Part shown: positions 44,882-55,900 of the stretch, one piece after another
Layout: every line of letters begins with the position of its first letter
How positions within the stretch are numbered: position 1 is the stretch's first letter
From: Brachypodium distachyon
Taxonomy: Eukaryota; Streptophyta; Magnoliopsida; Poales; Poaceae
Assembly: GCF_000005505.3 (NCBI RefSeq)
Contig: NC_016132.3
Coordinates: 20,450,501 to 20,514,500, forward strand
Length of the DNA: 64,000 bases
Direction of reading: 5' to 3'
Translations under genes and position numbers: made by a program
Notes under the pieces: model-generated
What the model saw: only the letters and a program-made list of their open reading frames with translations
Database searches by the model: none
Told to the model about the DNA's origin: nothing

Positions 44882-45379
44882 ATTCTTGGTCATTGAAGGA
44901 ACTCGCAAGAGTTTTTGGGCTATGGAAGCAGGGAGCTTTAGCGCTTGAACTGATTTCTCAAGGAAGAAGAAGGGTAAAAGGCATTCCCTTTTCACCGTCC
45001 TCTTTGTATAGGCTGAATCCGGCCGAAGAATCCGGGCCGCAAGATCCTTATCTTGGCCACATGTCCCACATCGATCGGGAAGTGAAGCGGTGAAAACAGA
45101 AACGGCCACCCATGTTTCGGGCGCAAGAATCAATGAAATCATTATGCCTTATTTACTGTGCGAAGTGTGATTGTTTTCCCACTAACGCACGCCAACAGTG
45201 CGCCTAGCTGTCAGGCTAGACTATGCATCCGGTCACATTGTTTGACCCAACGGCTCTTCACCTTCAACAGGTACGTCATCAGTAACAGAGTCTGACTCAA
45301 ATATCATGACTCAAAAGCTATCTCTCATATAGAGAGGTGGAATTTATCATAAGAATGTTGAGACTCGTCTTGAATCTCG
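44882..45379. other. Element A 3' region, no supported gene
   Basis: A 94-codon minus-strand frame at 44858-45142 could be the former leader of antisense gene 1, but shows no motif. Confidence 0.4.
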
Positions 45380-45387
45380 GTTATGAA

Positions 45388-45885
45388 TAGGCCTGGACAA
45401 AAAGATCGAAGTTCGACAATCTTATTGAACGCTCGCTAACTCAGTTCGTTAAGGGCTCGGTTCGTTAACAGGACTTTCTTTTCAGATCTTTAAGCTTAAC
45501 GATCTTAACGGGCTCGCTCAGTTAGTGCTCATTAAGCTCGTTAGCGAGCTCGTCTCGTACATCACTTGTGAATGACTACTCGAACTTATTTTGCTGTTGG
45601 AATTGTGCTGTTATTTCTCTTTTGATGTGTTATTTCCGATCTTTATAGCGTTGTTCGGCTTTTGATATATTTGTTTGCTGCCAAAATTTATCCCAAACAC
45701 ATAATTAATGCCAAAAAATTTAGATCAACATGCCATCTATTTATCTTAACGAGTTTTTAACGAGCTTAACGAGCGCTCGTGAGCTCTTAACGAACCGAGC
45801 CGAACAATGGTCACAGATCGTTAACGATAACGATCTTAACGAACCGAGCTCTTAACGAACCGAGCATGCTCGTTAGCCAGCCCTA
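45388..45885. mobile_element. hAT-type MITE
   Basis: 498 bp flanked by the 8-bp duplication gttatgaa (45380-45387 and 45886-45893). The ends are taggcctgg and ccagcccta, imperfect inverted repeats of hAT type. The interior near both ends is packed with taacgagc/gctcgtta and cttaacgaaccgagc repeats in both orientations. No ORF. Confidence 0.85.
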
Positions 45886-46045
45886 GTTATGAATACTAAG
45901 ACTCTCATTCGAGTCGCGAATTAATTAGTTGTCGCTTTATACTAAAGACTTTATACAGTCATCTATTGTTTATTCTTTACTCACAACAGTAAAAACGGGG
46001 TAATGACCCTGACACAAGGCAGTTGATTTCATACAGTCGACTCAA

Positions 46046-46500
46046 GTGAGTCGCACCAGCTGCGTCACCTCAATTGTTTATGCTCATTCGCATAACAGTA
46101 AACCTCTTGGATTTTGTCCAAAGAGCCTGGAGCCGCACAAGATGCGCCGCTCTAGTAAACCCCATGCTCATTGCATGAAGATAAGCCTCATGGATCATTC
46201 CATCAAGCCTGAAATCGTACCAGCTACGTATTTTAGTAGATCCATGCTCATTGCAAGAAGATAAGACCCAAAAGTTTTCTTACGGGCCTCGAGTCGTACC
46301 AGCTACATTATTTCCAATCAGATCCATACTCATTGTATGAAGGTAAGTCCTAAAATTTAGGCCTGGATATGCATCGACTGCATCCCACCAGTAAAACCTC
46401 TCACTTAAGGGTCGCTCCCTGCAACCATGTTCATTGCATGAAGATAAGACCCGTAGGTTTCCTATAGGGCCTGGAAACGTACCAGCTGCGTATTTCCAGT
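46046..46500. repeat. Imperfect ~100-bp repeats in the element A 3' region
   Basis: Four to five diverged units, each with 'catgctcattgcatgaagataag' variants followed by 'cctggaatcgtaccagct' variants, at about 46080, 46165, 46245, 46325 and 46430. Confidence 0.7.
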
Positions 46501-46710
46501 TCAAGCAATCTTGACGAACGAGTCGAGTACTTAAAAACTGGAATTTGACTCTATAAGACCCCAGCAGGCTAAGTCGAAATTCACCAATCGCCAGGTTCGA
46601 GCCCGGGGACTCGAATGCTGATGAAAGCTAGTGTTGTATTCGCTCTAGAGCAATTAACTGGACTTGATTTCTCGAGTATCTAGGCACATGAAGCATGTAT
46701 CCTATGACTC

Positions 46711-49700
46711 TGTAGCGACCGCCCCCGTATACGGGTTCGATCTCTGTGCTTTAGTGCTAGTCCCTGGATCGACTCACTAGCACACACAGTTTCAAGATGT
46801 AATATCATAGAACAAAGGTCTCAATATTACAACGAATCATCCAGAATTTAAAAAGGTACTTACAACTCGCATAACCTCACGGGTTAGCTGGAAAGAAAAC
46901 AACTGTTTAGCAGCGGAAAGCGAATGATGCAAGGGCACATCAACACCATGGTGAGAGCGTGTTGGAATGTAGGCCCGTAACCCAACAAACAGAACGTACA
47001 TCTTACTCGTCGTCGGAGCTTCCTGCATCATTAAAAGATGCAGCCGCTAGGGTCAATACATTGAATGTATTGGCAAGATTCGCTAGGAGTTATAACAGAA
47101 CCTACCAAGTATATGCATAATGTGGCAAAGTGGAGTTCAGGCTGTTCGCGTGGAAGCAGAACATAAATTACCCTACTACAAAGGAATGTTATAATAATGT
47201 TAACTAATGGACACGGGGTAGACACACCCATGCTCCTATTAATCTAGAGGACATTGAAGTGGATTCTTCAAGTGCTCCTACCCTGTTCAAACCATTCATT
47301 TTATTTAAGAAATTGGAATGAGTGAGACTTTCCTTACAGCTCCACATCTAGTCGCTCAAATTGTCCGTTGCCGGGGACACGGCTAAGTACTTAGTTTTGA
47401 CGCTCTCGAGAGTTTGTACACATTCCCCACAAGAAAACGACGTGTTAATCCCTTGCTGTCCTCAAGGTAGAGTAGCAACGGCATCGATTACGAGATTTTC
47501 AGAGGTAATTCCCTAAACCACGAGAGAATCACGCTCCCCCTACACGACTACCTCAGTACAATTCTTCGGGTTTAGGTTCATACAACTTACTCTTGTCTCG
47601 CCAGAGCCCATATAGCATTGTGGTTGTACTAGAAGCTTCTAAATAGGAAACTAGTCCAGTCTCGGTTACCCCAGGTGGCATTTCACATTTGCAACGTAGG
47701 CGCTCCCCGAATCCACGGGAGGGACGTCCATGGACGATCCATTCCTGAATCCACAGGAACTCGACTCAGAGGGACCCATAGAAATGGACCTGACGCCGCT
47801 AATCCTCAAAATCCTCAAAGCAGCCCACCCAGGATGGTTCATTGAATTAGTTGTTTTGCCTTACATCTAACAAAACATTTCATATAGCCAAAGGCATAAC
47901 AATATCATAATGTAGTTATCTCCCCCACGATAATACCATAGCTTAGCATTCAACTACAATCGATGGCAATTTGGTAGCAAGGTAATGGCGAGGGTAAACT
48001 ATACTACCTGCGATTTATAGCTAGCATAGAGGTACGAGTAATAGTCCTATCAATGCATCTCTACCAACAACACTAATGCATAAGTATTTTAAACAACAAT
48101 AATAATGGGATATGATCAAAGTGAACTTGCCTTGTCCAAGGTTGTGATAGTTCTCGCACTCTTCGCAACAACAAGAAATACACTCCACACAATCTAAAAT
48201 AAAAGAAACACACACAATAAACACAACATTCAATACAAAAACCATGCCATGATGCATATGCCAAGATGATGCACACAAAGGTTACTTCTAACGTACCAAG
48301 TTTCGTTTCTGTTTTGAAAAGGCACTCAAAAGATTTGGACAGATTATACAACATCAAAGTGGTAATTAATATGCATGATACATGAATAGGGTTTAAAACA
48401 AAAGATTGTGCGGCTTTTGCAACATAGAGCAATATTTAACTTGTATGCCATGATTATACACAAGATAATTTCTTTTCTGGTCCTAATGGACAGAGAACAA
48501 GTTTAAATAATTTTACAGCAAGATAACATGTTCAAAACTATTTTGAAACAATTCATTCAAAATTTAAACCATAATCAACCATTCTGTAAATAGCTACTGT
48601 CTAAGTTGTTCAAAACTGAAATTAGACAGTGCTAAAATATTCTACAAGTTGTGACGATTACAGAAAGGTGCGGAACACAATTTTTGGACAAACGGTTTGA
48701 AAGATATGATGCTTTCAAGTTGTAAGGTCTTTTCTGAAAAAAAACATTATCTACTACGGCCGAAAATAAAATAAAAAGGGCACTGCCACGTGGCATGGCG
48801 GGATTGGCCGGGCTTAGGGTTCCGGCCGGCGGGGTTGGCTCGCCGGACGGCGGCGGTGGCGGCGGGCGGCGCGGGGCTGCGCGGCGGCGGGCGCGGGCTG
48901 GCGGCGCGGGCGAGCAGCGGGGGCGGCGCGCGTGGGGCAGCGCGGCGCGGCAGGCGGCGGGACAGCTGGTCGCGCGGCAAGGGGGCACGGGCACGCGGGC
49001 GCGGAAGCGCGGCGCGAGTGGGTCGCGCGGGCGCGCGGCGAGCGGCTGGGGCGGCGCGCGCAGGCGGCACGGGCACGCGGTCGCGGACGAGCGGCAGCAC
49101 GGCGGCGCGGGCGCGGGGAGGTCGGGCGGCGGCCGGCGCCGGAGAAGACGGCGGCGCGCGGAGCGCCAAATCGGAAACGGCTCGCGTCATGGCGTTCGGG
49201 ACGGGGAGAGGAGAGAGGCTAGGGGAGTGGCGCGGGCGGAAGCTCACCGGAACGACGGCAAAACGCGAAGAACGGCGACGTCCGTGAAGAACTTCGGTGA
49301 GAAATTAAATCCTAACCGATGCGAACTTGGGCGTGGGGTTTGGGGGAAGTGGAGGAGAAAAGCGAGGGCTTTGGGGTGACGCGCAAGGATTTGGAGAAAA
49401 CGGCCCGAGCGCGAAGAAATCGGAGGTGGAGTCGTGGGCAGATCGCGGGCGTGCGTGGCCGGATTTTTCGGACGGAGGTTGAAGATGACGCGTGGGTCCC
49501 ACCGGTCGGTGAGAGCGGGCGGCTCAGGCAGGGCTGAGCCGGTCCGGTCCGGTCCGGTTTGACCGGTTCGGTCCAGTTCGACCTTCGGTCCGGTTCGGCC
49601 GGTTTTCCTCGGTTTTTCCTTTTCTTTTATCTATTTTCTGTTTTTGAACCTCAAAATTGATTCGGAGCTCCAAATCACTCCAAATAAAATGCAACAAAAT

Positions 49701-50082
49701 TTTTAAAATCATATTTTCATATGATCTAACTTTTGGAGCAAGAATTTTCTCAAAATAAAATATTTAAAAAAAACATTTGCCTATAAAATGGCTTTTAGGG
49801 CCCTTAGGCTATAGAATCAAATTATTTTTTTCAAAATACTTTCAAAAGCCAATTATGGGATAGCTTTATATATGCATTAAATCCCTTTTTATCACAATAC
49901 CCTCATGGGTTAAAAATGCAAATAGTCAAGAGCAAGATCAAAGCCCAAAATCAAATAAAGGCATTTTTGCAAAAGGGTTTTCTGGGCAAACTTTAGGGTT
50001 TTGAAAGTGATCAAATGCAAGGGTGACATGATGCTTATGATATGCAATGCATATGAAGAATTTTGAAAATTGGGATGTTACA
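46711..50082 (-). mobile_element. Long Tekay/Del-type solo LTR 2
   Basis: 3,372 bp flanked by GACTC (46706-46710 and 50083-50087). The minus strand starts TGTAACATCCCAATTTTC and ends GGTCGCTACA. It is the same type as 34057-38098 but diverged. It contains a very GC-rich stretch at 48790-49260 and a ccggtccggtt short-repeat patch at 49535-49610. No internal coding region, so solo. ORFs in the GC-rich stretch are low-complexity. Confidence 0.8.
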
Positions 50083-50311
50083 GACTCCTACTCACTGCAT
50101 TGATCCGCTATCAGATCATATTGTGAAACTGCCATCTAACAGTCAAGCACTAAAGCATCGACTCAGACATTATCTGAGTCGAAAATACTTCTCATTCGAA
50201 GTACAAGTCAATGAAACTCCAAGTTTGCAGCATTATGCAACTGGCTCAACGGCAAAATAAGCTCATTCTTTACGCGAAAAATCCCTAGTCAAGTCTTCGA
50301 CTCAACCAGGC

Positions 50312-50324
50312 ACTTGGGGGCTAC
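50312..50324 (+). other. Polypurine tract of element A
   Basis: acttgggggctac directly precedes the 3' LTR. Tat-type elements typically have such a cgggggcta(c) tract. Confidence 0.65.
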
Positions 50325-50812
50325 TGACGTGGTTATGACTAACCACATACTCGACTCGAGTATACCCGGTACAGCCCAGCTAGGGGCCCACAAGGAAGCC
50401 TACTTCAACTCCAGGAGTCTACATGCCAAGTCTTGCAATTCAAGATAAGAAAGATTAATTAGAGTATATTTCTTCATTGTAACAGATTTGAACTCTACCT
50501 TAGACATGGGTTCCTGCATATATAAAAGACCAAGAGGGGGAGCCAAGAGGACACCCCCAACTTAGATACAAGTCGTCCAGACACACTCGACGACTCGGTG
50601 CATCTAAACTATGCGGCACCCCATTGTAATCGACTCATCAATACAGATCCGACAAGCAGGACGTAGGGGTATTACCTCATCGAGGGATCTGAACCTGATT
50701 AAATCGTGTCCCCTGTGTCCTTATTAGCCGACGAGTTCGTCAACACACACTCGAAATTTTTCCTTGATACAAGTCCATCAATATGGACATTATCGAAGTT
50801 ACGTCTTCGTCA
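50325..50812 (+). repeat. Element A 3' LTR
   Basis: 488 bp, TGACGTGG...CTTCGTCA, direct copy of 11720-12206. Followed by the target duplication gaggc at 50813-50817. Confidence 0.9.
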
Positions 50813-51760
50813 GAGGCCACTGTCTTTTGTCGTGGTCCATGCATAGTGTGCCACCCATTGGAGGTGGGTGGACCAGGTGTCCTTGACCTCCGCCTCTCCG
50901 GCACGGCCCTCCGCTATCGCTGGCCATGGTTTCGTTGGGCGCTACACGGCAGGCCGTGGACGTTGGTTCCAACGAAGGATGACCAAGATGCCGAGCAGCT
51001 GTGCATGTTCTCCATGGTCATTCGCTTGGGTGATGGGGCACGCACTAGATTTTGGACCGACAATTGGCTTCCAGGAGGCAGCGCGGTGCAGGACGCCGTT
51101 CCCATCATAATCTCTTTTGTCACTCTGGCATCTCAGTGGCCAATGCTCTCGAGAATCACAAATGGGTCAGACATCTCCAGTGGTCTATCCCCTCTTGCTT
51201 TGGCCGAATATCTGAATCTCTGGGACTTGGTGACACAGCTTAATTTGACAAGAGGACAATCTGATGAAGCAACTTGGCGCCGTTCCAAGGGCGGCAAATT
51301 TCCAGTCAGCTCAGCGTACTAGCTTTTCTTTGCGGCCAGCATCCGTTTCACTTGCGCTAAGCCCATTCGGAAATCTAAGGCTCTGATGAAATGCAAGCTT
51401 TCCATGCGGCTTGCCGTCCACGGGCGTTGCATCACTGCCGACAAGCTCGCTCACGAGGGCTGGCCTCACAATCCCCTCTGCCCACTATGCTCTGCGGAGA
51501 ACGAAGAGTGCGTCCATCTCTTCGTGCATTGCCGTTTTACTCTTCAGGTTTGGCAGCGAGTCAGAAGTTGGTACAAAGCATCCTTTCATATCCCAGATAT
51601 CGCTTTCAACAAAAAGTCTGCTCGTGGACTTTGACACCGTCGCTATTTTTGGTGCATTGGAGAATATGGAAAGAACGAAATAATCGCATTTTTCAGCAAG
51701 ATTGCAGCACTGTCATCCGTGTGTTTGAGCGGATCCTTTAGGATCTTCACTCCTAGAGAA
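50813..51760 (+). pseudogene. LINE ORF2 C-terminal part with zf-RVT domain
   Basis: This continues the LINE polymerase broken off at 11719. After a frame change the translation gives 'LEVGGPGVLDLRLSGTALR', 'RLGDGARTRFWTDNWLPGG', 'LALAEYLNLWDLVTQLNL' and 'DEATWRRSKGGKFPVSSAY'. After a stop at 51320 come 'MKCKLSMRLAVHGRCITAD' and the zinc-binding 'PHNPLCPLCSAENEECVHLF' with its trailing 'HCRF', the zf-RVT module of plant LINEs. The C-terminal 'WRIWKERNNRIFQQD' is near 51660. The domain order is correct for LINE ORF2. Stops and frame breaks make it inactive. Confidence 0.85.
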
Positions 51761-51859
51761 CCTTGCTCAGTTGGGTTACTGAGGTAGTTTTTCTGACTTT
51801 GACTGAAGATAGTTTGCTACTTTCGTAGCACATTGTTGTTGGTCCTTGTAGCTTCTTTA

Positions 51860-52184
51860 GAGCATCCTCAACAGATTTTGTGTATATGATCGTCTACATG
51901 CCATTTAGACAACCAAAAGTCAAATTAAAGCTCCATCAGCTTGTGTACAAGATTGTCTAAATTTAGACATTGTCCAAATTTTTCTCCAAAGTGTCCATAT
52001 ATAGACGACCAAACTACAATGTCCAAATGCTCACTAGAGATGATTTACCTATGGAGACGGGAGAGAGAACATAGACAACTTGCAACTGCCGGAGAATTGT
52101 AAAATTGCAAAAGAGAATCTTATTAGACCGTCGTCTAAATAGAGACATAAACAACCAAATATACACAAACTGTTGAGGATGCTC
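51860..52184. mobile_element. Tourist-type (PIF/Harbinger) MITE
   Basis: 325 bp flanked by TTA on both sides. Inverted ends are gagcatcctcaacag and ctgttgaggatgctc, the typical GAGCATC(T)CCAACAG family of grasses. It lies in the 3' tail of the LINE. Confidence 0.9.
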
Positions 52185-52337
52185 TTAGCTCCGGCTGGTA
52201 TGATACTTCCGTAGCACTTGTAGGCTCTCCTTGCTCCTCGCAGCTCCCGTGTGCTCCTCTCTTCTTTGGATTTTCTGTTTTTTTGGATTTTGTACTCCTC
52301 TCTTGCTTAATAAATTTTTGGCCAATGGCCCTTCGAA

Positions 52338-52348
52338 AAAGGTTTAAA
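52338..52348. repeat. LINE target-site duplication, right copy
   Basis: aaaggtttaaa, matching 8320-8330. It marks the pre-insertion upstream sequence of the UPL4-type gene. Confidence 0.7.
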
Positions 52349-52992
52349 ACGATCCTACACATCTGAAATTCCTATAAATTCCTTGAATCAACAAATCTCC
52401 AAACGGGCTTAGGGTTAGGTCTGGCGCACATGCCGGCATCAAGGGATCCTTCGCAACGAAGTCATAGTCTATCCACGCTCCACGTAATTCGCAATTAACA
52501 AAAGACGCTCCAAGTGGTAATTCCGTACCAAGTAAGCCCCGTCCAGGCCAATCACCCCACCACTTTTCGCGGCCGTGCAAAGCGAAAGCCCCACGAGTCC
52601 GCGACGCCCCGAGCGGCCGAGACCCAAAACTACCCTGTCCCTTTCCTTTTTCTCACCCACCCCGTTCCCCTTCGCTGACAGTATGGCGGTGGAGCCGAGC
52701 CAAGCGCCCGGTGGATAAACACGGGCTCGCCGGCTCCCCCGAAAACTCACGGAGAATCTCCCCCCAAACCGCCCCAAATCGGTTAAAAGTCTCGCCATCT
52801 TTAACTGATCGCCGAAGCAGGGGGGCTAAACCAAACTCCCCCTGGACTTAACACTCAGCCTCGCACGTCTCTCGTATCCCCCCGATTGGCCGATTGATTC
52901 CCCTCGATCGATCGTATAGGAAGCGGCCAAGGACGGGGGAGTGACGTCTTGGGTCAGGGAGGGGGCCTTTGAGGTAGCGGGAGGGCGGGCCG
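52349..52992 (+). promoter_or_regulatory. Promoter and 5' leader of the UPL4-type gene
   Basis: A 644-bp stretch between the LINE and the ATG. It becomes GC-rich from about 52560, usual for a broadly expressed grass gene, and shows no convincing TATA box near a plausible start site. A 'cctataaattcc' at 52370 is probably too far away to count. Confidence 0.5.
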
Positions 52993-55900
52993 ATGGATCG
53001 CTGCCGGAAGCGGCCCGACTCCGACCCGGGGGCCTCCGGTGAGGCCGAGTCCCCCGCGGATAAGCGCCCCTGTACTGCGGAGGAGACGTCGACCTCTGCT
53101 GCCGTCGCCGCCTCCGCTGCCGCGGCCGCTGAGCACGCCGCCTCGGACATGGACACTTCGTCGTCTGGCCACGCCCGCGCCGTCGCCGGCGCAGGCGATG
53201 CTGACGGTGATGGTGACGATGGTGATGGGGATGATGGAGATGCGGATGGGGGATCGTCGTGCGAGTCGGATGGGGGCGAGAGCCCCAGGGTGTGCGCTGG
53301 GGGCGGGAAGTTCCATCGGATGGTGGCGGCTGTGGCCGCGGAGAGCGCCGGGGAGGGCACGCTGGTGGCGTCGCTGACGGAGCTCTGCGAGGCGCTCTCC
53401 TTCTGCACGGAGGACGCCGGGAGCTACTTCCCCACGGAGGCGGCGGTGCGGGCGCTGGTGCGGCTGACCGGCGGAGGAGAGGGCGGGGTGGCTAGCCCCG
53501 ACGAGATGCTGCTCTCCCTGCGCGCCATCACCTACCTCTGCGATGCCATGCCACGCGCAGCTGACGCCGTTGTCCGCCACGGCTTGCTCCCCATACTCTG
53601 CTCCCGGCTCCTCGCTATTGAGTACCTTGATGTGGCTGAGCAGGTAACCTGACAGCTCTCACGACCCCCAAATCAGACCATCACATTAACCTGACGTGCT
53701 TTATGTGATCATGCTTTTTGGATGAGCAGTGCTTGCAGGCGTTTGAGAAGATATCGCGTAGGCAGCCAACGGCCTGCTTGCAGGCAGGCATGATTACTGC
53801 CGTGCTGGCATACATTGACTTCTTCTCTGCAAATATCCAGGTTAAAATTGCTGCATTTCCATCTTTTGTGCTGAGAATCGACTACATTTGCTAATTGGAT
53901 GCGTGCTCGGATTGTTTAGAGGGTTGCAGTCTCAGCTATTGCAAATGCCTGCAAGAAGGTCCCCCCAGATTGCTCCCAGTATGTTATGGATTCGGTACCA
54001 ATGTTGTGTAATCTGCTGCAGTCTGAGGACAAGATGGTATTGTTGGTCACCAATTTAACTGAGCTTATCTTAAGCATGTATGTAGTGCTTTGCTAATGTT
54101 TCAGGTGATATAATATTGCAGGTACTGGAAAAAGTTGCAACTTGCTTGATAAGCATTGTAGACTCATTTAGTAGTTCAGTGGAGCTTCTTGACCAGCTCT
54201 GCCACCAGGGTGTGGTAGAGAAGGTCCTTCCTTTGATCAACACCAACGGACTCACTTCCCTTAGCCCATCAACTTGCAGTGTATGGCTGTATGCCTCTCC
54301 TAAGCCTTCTATGTGGCCCTGAGTTTTTTTATTGATTGAGTTGATTGTTGTTTTTTCCCATTGCAGAACTTGATCGGGCTTCTTGCTAAGCTAGCCTGTA
54401 GTTCACTTGTGGCTGTGAAGTCTCTCTTTGAACTGAATATTGGTAGCACCATAAGGGGGATTTTGGTCACTTCAGATCTCTCACATGGGATGCCATACCT
54501 GCCTTCAGAAAACCAAAATAACCAGGTTGCTTGTTTAATACTCCCTCTATTCCACAATACAACGTGTATAAATTTTTCTCATTTGTTCCACAATACACCT
54601 CATTTTGTCTTGATACCCGCACCCGGCCAATAACTACTCACATCCATTTATTATTAACCCAAGATGAGTGGTCAGTCACTAGAAACGAGAGATGCCTTGA
54701 TCCAAGTGTGCAAATCTAGATGAGGTGTATTTTGGAATGGAGGGAGTAGCTTCTTTACTTCCAGACCATTTTCTATCATTTTGTTTCTGGCATGTCAAAC
54801 ATCAAGTGGTCCATAACCTAGATGCATACATATCAAGCTTTTTGAAAGCAAAAATAACCAGGTTGTTTTTATCAAACTAGAATAGCTTCTTTACTTCATG
54901 GTCATTTTTCTAGGATTTTGTTTTCGTCAATGTCAAACATCAGGTGATCCATAACCTAGATGCATGTCACTTAACATGAGCAGACATATGCAATAAGCTG
55001 ATTTTATCAGCATATTTACTCAAACCACTTTGGCACTATTGTTTATTGTACAATTGTTTGATCCATTTCTTTGCGACTTAAAATTTAGTGGGAAGCTGGC
55101 CAGTTCTGAACAAGTGAAACAGTATCTCTGTATCTGCACTAAATTGGGGATGATGGTATGATGTCTGGCATCATATTGTAAACTAAGCAACTACAAGAGT
55201 AGAACTTGTCCAATCACATTCCTCCAGTTCCTCTTTCTATACAAACATGCAGCTCCTGAAGTTCGCATTAATCATCATCCAGTTGTTTGATAATTTGATG
55301 GTCAATTATATCAGGTCAATGAAGCTCTGAAATTAGCAATCCAGCTTATTCCTTCAGTAGCAAGAGATATTGAAGACACCTGTATGGTACTTGCAAAAGA
55401 AAAAATAATTGTGGATGAACCAGGGTATTTGTGTCGGTTCTCTGGGGATATTCTTCCTGTCTTGATAAAGGTCTGGTCAATAACTAACTTGCAGCTCATA
55501 ACCATGCTTGTGCCTGAAATATGAAGTGAGTGTGTTTTTCTGTGCAGGCAGTCAACTCTGGTGCAAATTCATACATTTGCTATGGTTGTTCTACAATTGT
55601 AAATAACATCTGTTACTTCAGTAAGCCTGAAATGCTTCAAGGGTTGCTCAAGGAAACAAACATATCAAGGTAAGCATGACATGCAAATGAAGGATTTACC
55701 TTTCTTGCATAACAGTCGATAGTCATTTTCACTTAAGCTGTCCTTAATTTGCTGATTCTGAATGCATGTGTTACTTTTGTGATGTATGTTTCAGCTTCTT
55801 GGCTGGTTTATTGTCTCGGAAGGATCATCACATGCTAATCTCATCACTAAAGATTATAGAGATTCTCATGCAAAAGCTTCCTGATGCTTACCTTGGATCT

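Larger units (their letters stand above)
11720..50812 (+). mobile_element. Element A: Tat-lineage Ty3/gypsy retrotransposon with nested insertions
   Basis: Two direct LTRs of 487 and 488 bp (TGACGTGG...GTCA) are flanked by the 5-bp duplication GAGGC (11715-11719 and 50813-50817). The insertion point interrupts the LINE ORF2 codon string at ...INGG / GH. Parts of A still visible are the primer-binding site and gag start (12207-12890), the integrase (33964-34051 and 38099-38756), a long 3' region with tandem repeats and antisense genes (38757-50310) and a polypurine tract. Protease and reverse transcriptase of A are gone, replaced by nested elements. The two LTRs differ at many positions, so the insertion is old. 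Confidence 0.85.
8331..52337 (+). mobile_element. LINE (non-LTR retrotransposon) split by a 39-kb nest
   Basis: Left part 8331-11719 and right part 50813-52337 read as one LINE once the intervening LTR element is removed. ORF1 zinc knuckles, an ORF2 endonuclease start and an ORF2 reverse-transcriptase thumb lie on the left. The rest of the polymerase tail and the zf-RVT domain lie on the right. The element is flanked by an 11-bp duplication (aaaggtttaaa) at 8320-8330 and 52338-52348, and ends with AATAAA and a short A tract, as LINEs do. Without insertions it is about 4.6 kb. It is internally deleted and frame-broken, so it is dead. A Tourist MITE sits in its 3' tail. Confidence 0.85.

Noticed and set aside
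48747..49379. Several overlapping long frames rich in Ala, Arg, Gly and Pro
   Set aside because: Extreme GC content makes all frames open. No domain is seen, and the region lies inside a solo LTR.
53259..53580. Alternative frames in the first exon of UPL4
   Set aside because: They are shadows of the GC-rich exon. The UPL4 frame joins exon 2 in phase.
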